A stretch of DNA of 64,000 nucleotides. It comes from Siphonodentalium dalli (lineage: Eukaryota; Mollusca; Scaphopoda; Gadilida; Siphonodentaliidae). Position numbers and translations under genes: made by a program. Below the pieces are notes generated by a model, which saw only the letters and a program-made list of their open reading frames with translations, had not been told where the DNA came from and searched no databases. Shown piece after piece: positions 44,991-56,180 of this stretch. The stretch is from contig CP136069.1 in the NCBI GenBank assembly GCA_032622095.1, positions 66,923,319 to 66,987,318 of the forward strand, given 5' to 3'. Within the stretch, counting starts at the first letter, position 1; every line of letters begins with the position of its first letter.

Positions 44991-45446
44991 CAAGTCTGAG
45001 TTTAGTGTGCCTGTCATTTGCAGAATGAGGTCACCAGAGGGTGAATTTATTGATGCTGTCCCGTATAGTGGGCTAGCATCACTAAATCCAGCCTCTGGGG
45101 ACCATATTCTGCTTAGACCTCATCTTCTCTGCGATGTTTCCATAGAAACTTCTGCACATAGATTCTATTTCTTTTTTAGTTTAGTTTCTCTATATCCCCA
45201 AATTGGCAGACGACACATTGCATAATGGAGGTTCCCAATGGGTGTACATCACAATGTTAACCATTTGGGAACTTCAATCTGAGTCTACATGTACATGTAT
45301 GTCTCCCATAGCAGATGAGGCTATGCAGAATGAGGTCCCCAGAGGGTGAACTTGGAAATACTACCCCGCTCTGCAGGATAGCATCACTTAATTCACCCTC
45401 TGGGGACCTCATTTTGCAAATGACAGGCACACTGAACTCAGACTTG
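44991..45446. mobile_element. hAT-like MITE directly abutting the previous copy
   Basis: It begins CAAGTCTGAGTTTAGTGTGC and ends with the inverted CACTGAACTCAGACTTG. Both ends carry GAATGAGGTCnCCAGAGGGT hairpins and the middle contains TTTAGTTTAGTTTCTCTATA. It shares the AAGGGATT junction with the element on its left; the right flank ATTAGAAT does not match, so its own target duplication is not evident. Confidence 0.8.
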
Positions 45447-46200
45447 ATTAGAATTCTTTGAGCCTTCCAGATGGTGTGGAGGAACCATGTAGATAATCAT
45501 TATTCAACTTGGTCATATGGTGGTGTCAATGTGGAGGTGTTGGGGGTGGTGCTTATTCTGAGTTAACATGTACTTTTAGTACATATGCGAAAGTGGATAT
45601 TTATATTATGTTTCAATTCAGTTTACGTAGTTACAACCAAAAAGTTACTTCTCTAATTTAATCCCAGTATTGGTAAAAAATGTCTGGTTTCCCAGATATA
45701 TTTCCATAAATTCAATTAAGTTCTTTCGAACAACAATTATGTCTTGGGAACAAACATCTGTCAATCACGCAACCAGTTGAAGAGAAACTTCATTTTCAAT
45801 GGTCAGTCAACAATGCTGGCATCTTTCCAAACACATGTGGGGCTGCTTTCTTGAAGAGTGATCAACACCAATAAAGGTTATCGACTAACAACCTAAATAT
45901 CTAATTAAGCGGCAACCAATTGTTTTACAGTATTCCGTCTATTGACAGCTTATGAGTAAATTATACGTAAGTATAGAATGTCTTGCTTACATTAAAAAAT
46001 ACAGGATTAATTTTTCTGATTCTCGTTAGATATTTCTTTCATTCCAACAACACACTGACGTTTCTTGAATAATTTGTTTTGATTTAAATTATTTGGATAA
46101 TAAAACTCTAATTTATATATATATGCAACATACTGTGTCTTCTTTTCTTCAGGAACCTACGTCGCAAATCACATCTCTAACCCAAAGCGGTTTTGATTTT
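45447..46200. other. Non-coding AT-rich stretch
   Basis: No gene or typed repeat recognised. Confidence 0.5.
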
Positions 46201-46212
46201 AAATTTGTTTAA

Positions 46213-46652
46213 AGGTACTCAAACCGATTTAACGCTCCTAAATTACTATTTTGGTTTCGGGGGTAAAAAATATTTGATTCAAGTCTAGAAACACGCCCAT
46301 CAAAGCTCAGAGTGATCAGATATCGATTTGAAGTTTGTTATTTCAATTGTTTGTGGCCCAGACACACCATCAAACAGATGGTCTCGGTCAAAATTGCGGA
46401 TGGAGATGGATAACTCTAAAAACAAGTGGTAATACGACCAAATTTTGTGAATACTCAAGTGATAATACGGCCATGTTTAGTTGAACAAAATGTTGATAAA
46501 TAACACGCTTTGGGAAATGTTATACCATAGTTGACAGTGGTTAGCATTATTTTGTTTCAATTAATCGATTCTGATAACAAAAACACATTTTGAAGAAATG
46601 TTGATGTTGTATGCTTGATGATATGAGGACCCTCTGATCGGATTGAGTACCT
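46213..46652. mobile_element. TTAA-type MITE, 440 bp, AGGTACTC ends
   Basis: AGGTACTCAAACCGAT at the left is matched by ATCGGATTGAGTACCT at the right. TTAA flanks both ends (46209-46212, 46653-46656). The interior shares long stretches with the copy at 50380-50819, for example GGGGGTAAAAAATATTTGAT and CATCAAAGCTCAGAGTGATC. Both copies are exactly 440 bp. Confidence 0.85.
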
Positions 46653-46886
46653 TTAAAACGTATATGAATGTTTGTCTGATAGGATAAACTATTACACGAG
46701 CTGCGGAAATTATCAATGCACATTTAAAAATCAATATTCATGAAAAAACTCATAGCTGTAACTGAAATTTACAAGGACAATATGTATCCATGTATCCGTG
46801 ATTTTTTTTCTGATTTTGAACGTTGAACACACCAACTATTTAATAGATGTTCATATAATGCATATAATCCCTTTCATTTGTAAGTA

Positions 46887-47036
46887 CAGTAATGCCCTAA
46901 ATAATCGACTCCTTAACACCAGCAGAATTATGGTAACTTTTCAGGATTTAGTCGGCTGCCATATTTCTGACTGAATCCTGAAAAGTTACCAATAATTCTG
47001 CTGTGGTTAAGGAGTCGATTATTTAGGGCATTACTG
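46887..47036. mobile_element. Mariner/pogo-like palindromic MITE, short form
   Basis: The ends CAGTAATGCCCTAAATAATC and GGCATTACTG are flanked by TA. The central hairpin is largely deleted, so the two arms nearly meet at GTCGGCTGCCATATTTCTGA. Confidence 0.8.
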
Positions 47037-47039
47037 TAC

Positions 47040-47826
47040 AATAACTCCTGCAAGAAATATCTCTCTGTAGCTCATCCACTGCATGAGTTCCAGATAGCAG
47101 CTATCCAATTGTCTGAAGCAACGGTTTATAGATTATACAAGTGACATAGGTTCCTGGGCTGATAAATAGCTGTCCACCGCAGGCACCAATTGGAATAAGT
47201 TGCACCAAGGTTACATGCACATCTGTCAGGGTTTGGCTAGGGGTAGGGGAATGGGACGGGACTCCTCTAACCACTGTGAAAATCTCAGTCTGTGCAACTA
47301 TTTCCTTTGACACACCATACAGGCTACATCTCTCATCTAATCATATGGATTCTTATGTATTACATTGTACCTCCAGATGGGAGGTTATCATTTTTCCTCA
47401 ATTCTGTTAAAAAACATGGCATCAGCGGCCATCTTGTATTTCACAATTGAATCCATCGGCTCACCCTGCAGTCCACAATTATTGGTGAAATGTATTGAAA
47501 ATTTACAGGCATATTTGGGATCACCTCAAGAAGGGAGCTTTTGAATTTGAATGATTTTGAAGAGATAATGTTAAAAGTTAAATGTACATCTGTCAGGGTT
47601 TCTGCTAGGGGTATGGGAATGGGAACCCTCTAAACCAGTGGGACAACCACAGTCCTCTATGCAACTAACTGGTAATACCTAGTGGTAAATTAAAAGAATC
47701 CCCAATTTAAGCCAATTGATCACTTAATCACCAGCACATTAACTTGTAAATCGTTATTGGCAAATTAATTATGACATGACCAGACAAAATCAAATGCATG
47801 CATTGTCGGATTGAGTCTTTGTAGTC
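47040..47826. other. Non-coding stretch
   Basis: A phrase ACATCTGTCAGGGTTT occurs twice (near 47219 and 47585), each followed by a GGGTA/GGGAATGGGA-type segment, indicating a small degraded direct repeat. No gene was recognised. Confidence 0.4.
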
Positions 47827-47878
47827 ACAGAGCTTTCAGATGAATGGCAACAAGTCATATTTCCGACTAAATCCTGAA
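47827..47878. mobile_element. Fragment of the mariner/pogo-like MITE
   Basis: AGAGCTTTCAGATGAATGGC, then CATATTTCCGACTAAATCCTGA, is the inner right arm of the CAGTAATG family. Both ends are missing. Confidence 0.6.
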
Positions 47879-47979
47879 TGAAAGTGTCAATGACACTGTA
47901 GCTCAACTTGGAAAGGGAATAATTTCATGTGTTACAGTCAATATAGTGATTAGGAATGTGGAAAGTTGAAAGGCCTAGT

Positions 47980-48455
47980 TATGCAGAGTAAAATCCAAGA
48001 TGGCCTCTGGCAGCCATGTTTTTTTGCCGAATGACCCCAAAAAGACTCGTTCCCATCTACATGTCAATATTAACATTCATGACAAATTTCATGGTCATCC
48101 AACAAAAGATACAACCTGTAGCCCGTGTCAAAGGATTTAGTCATGCAAAGAGTAAAATCCAAGATGGCTGCTGGTGGCCATGTTTTTTGGCCAAATGACT
48201 CGTTCCAATCTGCATGTCAATATTAACATCCATCACAAATTTCACGATGATCTGACCAAAGCTACGACCTGTAGCCTGTGCCAAAGGATTTAGTCATGCA
48301 AAGAGTAAAATCCAAGATGGCTGCTGGCAGCCATGTTTTTTTGCCGAACGACCCCAAAATGACTCGTTCCCATCTACATGTCAATATTAACATCCATGAC
48401 AAACTTCATGATGATCAGTCATGCAAAGAGTAAAATCCAAGATGGCTGCTGGCAC
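47980..48455. repeat. Degenerate tandem repeat, about 125-164-bp units
   Basis: GAGTAAAATCCAAGATGGC starts at 47986, 48150, 48303 and 48428, giving spacings of 164, 153 and 125 bp. Each unit has a GGCAGCCATGTTTTTT-like part, a GACTCGTTCCCATCTACATG-like part and a TCAATATTAACAT part. Units have internal deletions. No coding role is apparent; the phrase AAGATGGC followed by GCCATnTTT forms short inverted repeats. Confidence 0.75.
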
Positions 48456-48942
48456 TACAGCACAGTAAATGGACATATCCGCTAGAATTGTACTTCTACT
48501 TTGCACACATGAGTCACCCCTGTCACTTTGACAAACTGGTGACAGTGGTTCTGTTTCTAAGCGCATGCGCAGATGCATATTTTGAGAAAAAAAAAATTAT
48601 CATCCGCAAAGGAGCTGAATTCCATTATATAGAAATATTGTGATCAAAGCACACATTAACTAGAATTGTACTTCTAATTTGCACTAATGAGTCCCATGTT
48701 CACCCCTCTGACTCTAGCAGCCAAATTGGTGACAGGGGTGTGGTGGTCTGTTTCTTCACGCATGAGTGACTTTTATTGTCTGCATGAGGAGAGAAGAATT
48801 TTTTTATAAATAGCATGGTCAGGGAGCCGCAATATAATATTCATACATAATGAAAGTGCAATAGACTGTCTCCGAAGTAGCTTGTGACATATTTCACCAC
48901 ACACAAGTTCAGCTAGCATTTATTAGTAGATTGTCGTGTAAA

Positions 48943-49050
48943 CAGTAATGCCCTAAATAATCGACTCTGTAACCACAGCAGAATTATGGGTAATTTTTCA
49001 GGATTTAGTCGGAAATATGGCTTGTTGCCATTCATCGGAAAGCTCTGTGA
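48943..49050. mobile_element. Half copy of the mariner/pogo-like MITE
   Basis: The left arm CAGTAATGCCCTAAATAATC runs through to GGCTTGTTGCCATTCATCGG and AAAGCTC, then stops at the normal palindrome centre. The right arm is absent. Confidence 0.75.
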
Positions 49051-50080
49051 GTTGTGCATGTAGATGTTCCTGGTAAGAGCATTACGCATTACATTGTGGG
49101 AACACTGTATAATGTCAGGACCATTTAATGTTCAGGGCATCGGGGTATAAGGGGTTAATGCTGCACCATGAAATGAAATTAAATTAAATAATCTGATTTT
49201 AATGACGCTGGCTTTTGGGAGGTAAAAACAAAACAAAGTGTGGCTCATATCTATTTATACGAGATAGGAGGATGTACATGAATATAAATACATAAAATGT
49301 ACTGTAAAAATATGACACAACAATGTTGTAAATAGTTTTCTAATTATGCTCAAATCTAATACTAAAATTTGTGTAGGTTATTAAGGCATGTTGGAATGTA
49401 CAGTCGTGAGGTTTTAATATTATCACACAATCTTCAATGAAATTGTCAAAATCAACACATGTCTGCATCCTTAGTACCATGTGACATCAAGATGCAAACT
49501 GGATACTAAACACCTTTCACAAAATGAATGACGACAGGTAATTATTACGAATAGCTATTTGTAGTTGTAATTTTTTCGTACGGTCCAAAAACCTTTTCGC
49601 AGAAATGACTGAGTTTGTTTATGCAACAATTGTGCTTGTCACTCGCAGTAAGGGGATTAGGGTTCTTCGTGTCGTGATTATTTTGTACTTAATGATGCTG
49701 TTATCAGGTCATAGCTTGGTGCCATGTGTTTCGCAAGATTCTCATATATCACGAATGTTAACAAATGATTTGATTTCCACTAATAGACAAATATTAAGGC
49801 CAAATGGCGAACACAATTTAGGGACATAATATCAGAGGCGTCTCCCACATTGAGGAGAAAACATCGCAAACTTATTACTATGGTGTAATTGTGAGTTTTG
49901 TTGATAATCCAAAACCGTAATGATAACAATGGATACCGAAAAATGACAATGCATAGAAAGAACACAAATTCTAGTGACGTAGTACCCTATTTGTAATAGT
50001 TATCTGTCTTTCATTAGGCGAAAGGTGTTTATTCTAATTGGGACTACAACAATTTTCCCACTAGGCAACAGCAATTTAAT
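49051..50080. other. Non-coding stretch with one weak ORF
   Basis: A 74-codon ORF at 49605-49829 has a hydrophobic run (VVIILYLMMLLSG) and follows a pyrimidine/CAG sequence, but nothing else supports it; see the rejected list. The remainder is AT-rich and unassigned. Confidence 0.4.
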
Positions 50081-50081
50081 A

Positions 50082-50245
50082 CAGTGATGTCCTAAATAAT
50101 CGACCCCTAAACCACAGCAGAATTATGGGAAAAAATTTCAGGATTTATTCGGAAATATGGCATGCTGCCATATTTCTGCTAAATCATGAAAAATTTCCCA
50201 TAATTCTGCTGTTGTTAAAGGGTCATATTCTTTGGGCATTTACTG
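50082..50245. mobile_element. Mariner/pogo-like palindromic MITE, diverged copy
   Basis: The ends CAGTGATGTCCTAAATAATC and GGGCATTTACTG are flanked by TA (50080-50081, 50246-50247). Both arms carry several mutations and the centre is deleted, so this is an older copy. Confidence 0.75.
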
Positions 50246-50379
50246 TAGCGTGTCTTACGAACCAATCCTATTTTTTCTCCATATCTAAAAAAAAATAATT
50301 ATTGATTTGTTTATGATCATGTTGACCAAAATATGAAGCATGTGATACAGTGATTATTTGGGAATTTTTGTGTGATTAA

Positions 50380-50819
50380 AGATGCATAATCCGAATTAAT
50401 GCTCCCAAATTATAATTTCTTTCGCTTTGGGGGTAAAAAATATTTGATTAGCATCGAGGAACCCACCCATCAAAGCTCAGAGTGATCAGATATTGATTTT
50501 TTTTAATTGATATTTCTCGACATGTGTGATTATTGGTGACCTGGTAAATAATCATCAAGGCGACGGTCTCGGACAAAATTGCGGCTGAAGATGCATAACT
50601 CTAAAATCAAGTGGCTTTGGTGTTAAGATGTATTGAAAACCGGCCATAATTCGTTGAACAAAATGTTGATAACAGGTTTGGGCAATTTTATACTATAGTT
50701 GATTGTGGTTAGCATTATTTTTGGGCAATAAATCGATTCTGATAACTGAAGGGGCATTTCAAAAAAAAAATTTGTTGGAATCTCACGATATGGGTACCAT
50801 CGGATCGGATTGATTACCT
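50380..50819. mobile_element. TTAA-type MITE, 440 bp, second copy
   Basis: It is flanked by TTAA at 50376-50379 and 50820-50823. The right end CGGATTGATTACCT and the left end AGATGCATAATCCG are mutated inverted repeats. The body aligns with 46213-46652, including GCTCAGAGTGATCAGATATnGAT. It is more diverged than its partner at the left tip. Confidence 0.8.
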
Positions 50820-50911
50820 TTAAAATTTTATTATTCAACCACAGGGATGTTTTCATGTACAGATTTCAATGCTTTCAAATTCAAGGCCAATCAATGGCAC
50901 TTCGCAACATA

Positions 50912-50990
50912 CAGTAATGCTCTAAGTAATCGACTTCTTAACCACAGCAGAATTATGGGTAACTTTTCAGGATTTAGTAGGAAATATGGC
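50912..50990. mobile_element. Left-arm fragment of the mariner/pogo-like MITE
   Basis: CAGTAATGCTCTAAGTAATC continues to GGATTTAGTAGGAAATATGG and then stops. A TA precedes it; the right arm is missing. Confidence 0.7.
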
Positions 50991-51326
50991 TAATTTGACT
51001 TCAAGGCTACCAATGAATAAACTTTTTGGCCAAATATGTTCAAGGTTATATATTCAACAATCGCCTATCAAATTATCATCATATCTCCATGAAACGCTTA
51101 ATCAGCATTTGCTGGCCTGTGTATGAATAACAATTTATGTGAAGTCAGGCATGGTCACTTATCAAAACAATGGTGATTAGCTCTGTTAGGATGGTGTACT
51201 TTCTTAATCAAGTGACAACACTTTACTGCTTTGATATATACGCGGCCGACTAGACCGATTTAAGTTTTTGCGGTTCCCATTCGTGCCCAAGTCCATTGCT
51301 CAACTCGCAATTTTTCAGTTATTCTA

Positions 51327-51414
51327 GTGCGTGCTTCTTTATATTTTTGTGCGTGTTTCTTTATATTTTTGTGCGTGCTTCTTTATATTTTTGTGCGTGT
51401 TTCTTTATATTTTT
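51327..51414. repeat. 22-bp minisatellite, four units
   Basis: GTGCGTG(C/T)TTCTTTATATTTTT is repeated four times, starting at 51327, 51349, 51371 and 51393. Units alternate between C and T at one site. Confidence 0.9.
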
Positions 51415-51506
51415 GTTTTAGTTCTGTTTTCTTGATGATCCCACATTAAAATACTTACTTGTTTAATAATAACCACATGGTGGTTTGTGCGACAAAATAC
51501 ACCTAA

Positions 51507-51780
51507 CTAGAATGCACTCAGAGAGATGCCAACGTGCGTAAAAATGTAATAAACAATAATTTTAAAAATAATTTCACTGTATTTTACTTAATTTATTTAA
51601 TTTAATTTAATGTTAGCAAAAAAAGACAATTACCATTTCTCATTTCATCACTGATAAAAGGCAAATTACTATATTAATCATTTAAGTAATTAAAACCAAT
51701 TCCATGTTGCCGAAAGGATGAGACTTTAATATCGATTACATTTTTTTCAGCGGCATATTTTCATTTTCATTTTCCGATAG
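51507..51780. repeat. Dispersed repeat, uninterrupted copy
   Basis: The segment from CTAGAATGCACTCAGAGAGA through CCGAAAGGATGAGACTTTAA and ATCGATTACATTTTTTTCAG recurs at 63269-64000 with few changes. There it is interrupted at TTAA by another element. Here the TTAA at 51726-51729 is the empty target. Its full extent to the right is unknown because the other copy leaves the window. Confidence 0.85.
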
Positions 51781-52745
51781 TCAAAGTTGACCAAAAGAGC
51801 AATTATAAGAAATAATTAATACTATTTGTGTAAATATTGATAGCAGCCAATATGCAACAATAAATATCAATAATTAATCAATAATTAATCAATAACGATC
51901 ATTTTATGTAATAATAAACTATTCAAACGGTGTTTGTGTCAACAAATGCGTTTTGTTTTGTGTTACGTCATTCGTCGTATTTGACCCGGAACTCGGCTGA
52001 AGGTTAGGTTATTCAGCCTATTGCGTCGAATTACGAAATCGCGTTTTGAATGTCTCTATTTCCCCGCACGATAAAAAGAGGTCTTCGCACAAACCAAAAA
52101 TGATAAAACTTCCCAATTATAAGTAAAAATACCCAAATGAAGGAGTCTATATATGTAGGTCCCGGAGGAGTCTATAGACTCTTTGATGTAGAGTTCTGAT
52201 GGAGAACATGTAGGTCGATCTATTTTTGTCATAACTCCGACGTATTTTGACCTGGGAGAAAAATCGAAATCGAGGCTCACTACGAGCATGCCAGTTTTAA
52301 ATATAGAAACAGGGAATCCCGACAAATGGCGATATCGGCGACAAACAAATAATCGAAAACAACACATAAAATAAACATAGCAAAAACGCGGCACAGTAAA
52401 AATGTCAGAACATCACGAGGTTTTACGTCGTTTTTGGTGACGTCATGGAGTGAAACGGAGCAGGGTGACACCCAACCAACGAATCTGTCTGATCGCCATA
52501 CTGTTGCGGGAGCGCACGTAATAATATTCGCTTTTGAATTTTTCCCGGTATCAAAATAGGTTGATAAATACCTGAACTACCTTTCTATGAAAACAGAAAA
52601 CAGAGACGCATTGAAGTTTCAAACCCAATGTATGGGGCCCATATAAAAATGGTGCCATTTGCATTCATTGGAAATCTGGAATCGGAAACTGAGTCTGAAT
52701 GTCTGGAAAAGGTATATTGCGTTATCTTAATTCAAAACTATTGAA
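51781..52745. other. Non-coding stretch
   Basis: It contains AATTAATCAATAATTAATCA-type low complexity (about 51866-51896) and no credible gene. The 112-codon minus-strand ORF at 52056-52394 has no recognisable features. Confidence 0.45.
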
Positions 52746-52746
52746 A

Positions 52747-52966
52747 CCCTTTCATGACGGGAGCTGCGCTGGTGCAGCATTAAATATCCTCTGCCAATGC
52801 ATTATCTTATATATGCGAGTTTCCCATAGGGAGCCTCACATATATAAGAGAATGCACTGGCACAAAAGGTCAAGGCAAATATCGTTATGCCAATGTATTC
52901 TCTTGTATATGCGAAGCTCCCTATGGGAGACTCGCAAATATAAGAGAATACATTGGCACAGGGTTT
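52747..52966. mobile_element. TTAA-family MITE copy (CCCTTTCATGACGGGAGC end), right end lost
   Basis: The left end CCCTTTCATGACGGGAGCTG, then CGCTGGTGCAGCATTAAA, matches the end seen at 59792-59819 in inverse orientation. It is followed by two inverted copies of the CATTCTCTTATATATGCGAG palindrome. The right end stops at CACAGGG; no TTAA is recognisable there. Confidence 0.7.
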
Positions 52967-53217
52967 TCATAAAACACTGCTTTCTCTTCGTCTTAATCAT
53001 CAAAATTAAGTAGTACAATAACCGATTCAGAGCAAAGGCAGTTCTAGATCATCTACAGGTGCAATTGTTAAGAGACCACTGATTAAAACATATGAACAGG
53101 TACCATAAAACGATCTCAAATTTATCGAAAATATAAGAAACAAAACATGTGTTTTCAGCACCATATCGATGAAATTGTTCCAATTCTTACACATAGGTCT
53201 GTTTTAACTCTTTCAAT

Positions 53218-53625
53218 GCCAGGGGCCGATCTCATCGGCCCTAATTTACGGTCTGTAAAATCGGCCCTAATAATTTTTTTTTTTTTTAGATTTTTAGATT
53301 TTTTTGGGTTGAATTTGTTTTGGGTATGTTTAAACATGCTATAGCAAATTTAAAAACAAACTGGATAAAACCTTAGGGGCATGTTATAACTCAAAACTAT
53401 CACCAAGTATTCATAGTAATAATTTTGATGCCCATGAAAAACGTAAGATTCCCTGGCACTAAACCTACAAAATAAGTCTGTTAAAGAATATAAGAATTTT
53501 TTTTTTAAATTGTAAAAAATAATAACAAATGATGAAAAATTGTTAGGCCAATGCATTCTCTTATATATGCGAGGCGACCTAAGAGAATGCATTGGCACAG
53601 GGTATCAGACCTGGCACTCAAAGGG
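53218..53625. mobile_element. TTAA-type MITE with CTCTTTCAATGCCAGG ends
   Basis: CTCTTTCAATGCCAGG at the left and CCTGGCACTCAAAGGG at the right are imperfect inverted repeats flanked by TTAA (53214-53217, 53626-53629). It includes a shortened copy of the CCAATGCATTCTCTTATATA palindrome near 53548-53596 and T/A-rich filler. The tips differ from those of the 42948 family although the internal palindrome is the same. Confidence 0.8.
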
Positions 53626-53962
53626 TTAAGATACCTCTTACCAAATTATGTATACATAATTTTGGGATTCAAATGAGCGATGTTCGTTTAAAGTATTATG
53701 CAATATATATGTATTTTAATGTGTTATACACATAATGGTTTTTCTTTAACTTGAGAAAAATAATTGTACATTTTTTAAACAGCATCGGTTTGGCCTACCA
53801 ATATCATACCAAATCAGCAGGATCCGCCAACACCATAGCAAATTTGCAGGACCACATAATATAACTAGGTGTGTTTAGTATACTCAACACTCCAAGCATG
53901 GACATGAATATAATTATTGAATAATACACAATAGGCATTTTAAGTTTAGATGGACCTACACA

Positions 53963-54216
53963 GAAGCCTTGAAATAGCGTGCCTGTCATGTGCAGAATGA
54001 GGTCCCCAGAGGGTGAATTTAGTGATGCTACCCTGCATAGCAGGCTAGCATCACCAAATTCACCCTCTGGAGACCTCATTCTGCTTACACCTCAGCAGAA
54101 TGAGGTTCCCAGAGGGTGAATTTGGTGATGCTAGCCCGCTATGCGGGGTAGCATCACTAAATTCACCCTCTGGGAACCTCATTCTGCAAATGACAGACAC
54201 ACTATTTCAAGGCTTG
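53963..54216. mobile_element. hAT-like MITE lacking the middle segment
   Basis: Its ends are GAAGCCTTGAAATAG and CTATTTCAAGGCTTG, with a perfect 8-bp duplication CCTACACA (53955-53962, 54217-54224). It consists of two back-to-back hairpins, each built from GAATGAGGTnCCCAGAGGGT and its complement around a GCATAGCnGGCTAGC-type loop. The central segment of longer copies is absent. Confidence 0.9.
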
Positions 54217-54316
54217 CCTACACAGAAAACTACTTAATTGTTAAGCTGGTGCACCACCTGAAGGAATCTATGCTATCTGAAAACCACATCATGCATAATA
54301 TGCATATGCAGGACAG

Positions 54317-54769
54317 CAGGCCTGAGTTTAGTGTGTCATTTGCAGAATGAGGTCCCCAGAGGGTGAATTTAGTGACACTATCCTGCATAGCGGGCTAGCA
54401 TCACTAAATTCACCCTCTGGGGACCTCATTCTGCTCAGGCCTCGTCTTCTCTGCAAGTTTCTTTATTATCAAATTTCTGTAGACACTTCTTCACATAGAT
54501 TCTATTTCTTGTTTAGTTTAATTTCTCAATATCCCCAAATTGACAGACAACACATTGCATAATCAAGGTTCCCAATGGGTGTACATCACAATATTCACCA
54601 TTTGGGAACTTCAATCTGAGTCTATGTCTCCCATAGCAGATGAGGCCATGCAGAATGAGGTTCCCAGAGGGTGAATTTGGATGCTAGCCCACCATGTGGG
54701 ACAGCGTCACTAAATTCACACTCTGGGGACCTCATTCTGCAAATGACAGGCACACTATATCCAGGCTTG
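54317..54769. mobile_element. hAT-like MITE, full form
   Basis: The ends CAGGCCTGAGTTTAGTGTG and CACTATATCCAGGCTTG are imperfect inverted repeats. The flanks CAGGACAG and CAGGAGAT match at six of eight positions. Order inside: hairpin, CTCAGGCCTCGTCTTCTCTG, the TTTAGTTTAATTTCTC middle, ACACATTGCATAATCAAGGT, then the second hairpin. Confidence 0.8.
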
Positions 54770-54779
54770 CAGGAGATAC

Positions 54780-55234
54780 GGTGACCCGATATGTGAATTT
54801 TGTAAATTGTGTTACACGCCTAATCAGGCTTAACCGAGTTTGGTATGGGTTATGAATAATTTCTATTGTATTTGCACACTCAATGAATGCTGCGTATTAG
54901 AGAGGTCAGGAGTAAGGCCATTATTAAGGGGTTTCCACACAGGGACCAGTCTAGATAATTAAAATTGGGAGAAGTCACTTCACCATATCAGGTGGTTGGA
55001 CAGTGATCGAATCAACAGGAATGTCACTGGATCAGCTATGAACTAAGATGGAAGATCAAGTGGGTTGGCGACTTAATGGCACCTTACAACAACACATGCC
55101 AGAAAATCAGATAGCATTAATACATGATACCATTGGAAGGCTGTCTGACAGCAGATCTTGGTTAAATAACAAATTAATATAAAAATCACAACAAGAAAAG
55201 AGATCACAGTAAAAGCAAAAATATACAGCATACA
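54780..55234. other. Non-coding stretch
   Basis: No gene or typed repeat was recognised. Confidence 0.45.
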
Positions 55235-55238
55235 TTAA

Positions 55239-55620
55239 CCCTTTACCCAACAGAAGGGCCCTGTGCCAATGCATTCTCTTATATATGCGAGTCGACCATA
55301 GGTCGCCTCGCATATATAAGAGAATGCATTGGCTTAACACATTAAAAATTATAAAATTGTTAAAGAATGTAAGAAAAAATGGTAAAAAGTTTTTAAAAAA
55401 GATTTTTTTTAGGCCAATGCATTCTCTTATATATGCGAGGCGACCTATGGTCGACTCGCATATATAAGAGAATGCATTGGCACAGGGCATAACTGTAACT
55501 ATCACAATGTGGTCAAGGAGCCGGTTCCAATGATATCCATATTTGTATGGTTCTATTGAGACAGACCGAAGATATTTTAGGCTGTTGAAGCTTTATTTGG
55601 CCGGTTTGTTGGGTAAAGGG
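55239..55620. mobile_element. TTAA-type MITE with CCCTTTACCCAACA ends, second copy
   Basis: CCCTTTACCCAACA (55239-55252) and its exact inverse (55607-55620) are flanked by TTAA (55235-55238, 55621-55624). The body matches 42948-43348, including the two palindromic cores and GACAGACCGAAGATATTTTA. Length differences are in the A-rich linker and the TTTGGGCGTTTTTGGCCG region. Confidence 0.9.
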
Positions 55621-55624
55621 TTAA

Positions 55625-56180
55625 AGCCATATGGCGGTTTGAGCTCCAAAATACACATAGTATTATTCATTTTTTAATTTTTCTCAGTATTGAAATAGTT
55701 CGATAAATATATGAACTACCTTTCTACGAACATTATGTTACCCAAAAAGACGCATTGAAGGAATAAAAAATACAACTGTGAATACGGTGTTTGGGTCCCA
55801 AATACAAAACAGCCATTTGCACGACATGGAACAGAAAAGAGCGTTCTGTGGTAGTCTATTCACGATATGGTAGCAATAAAGTGCGTTTGTCTGACTTCTG
55901 ACGAAAAGTTGAAAATGGCTGAAAAATGGCTGTGACTTTGGCAAGTGTTTTTCACAGCATATGAAGCTGGTATATCAATAGTTCATTTATTTATCGACAT
56001 ATCGTATCTGTCACTCCAAATTATGTAGAAAAAAATTTGGAGGTTCAAATGAGTCATGTCTGTTTAACATATGTTAATGTGGTAGAATGATGGCAACATA
56101 GTGTGACATTGACAGCTGGGAGGGTCCAAGCAATTTATGTCACATGAACATCAACTACAATTACGTATATGTTGTGCCGA
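55625..56180. other. Non-coding stretch
   Basis: A phrase TTCGATAAATATATGAACTA resembles 52560-52585 (TTGATAAATACCTGAACTAC), hinting at another dispersed repeat. No gene was recognised. Confidence 0.4.

Noticed and set aside
49605-49829. 74-codon ORF with a hydrophobic stretch after a CAG, possibly a secreted peptide
   Set aside because: The hydrophobic run is not at the very N terminus, there is no cleavage-site or processing motif I trust, and a second CAG inside the ORF looks equally good as an acceptor. No supporting context.
52056-52394. 112-codon minus-strand ORF
   Set aside because: Composition is that of AT-rich non-coding DNA, with aromatic and cysteine residues scattered and no recognisable motif.
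53804-54079. Short ORFs starting MRSPEGEF in several places
   Set aside because: All are translations of the hairpin GAATGAGGTCCCCAGAGGGT of the hAT-like MITE, so they recur wherever the element is inserted.
55107-55505. 132-codon minus-strand ORF with FLPFFLTFF-like hydrophobic run
   Set aside because: It spans the TTAA-type MITE at 55239-55620; the hydrophobic run comes from its A/T-rich linker and palindromes.
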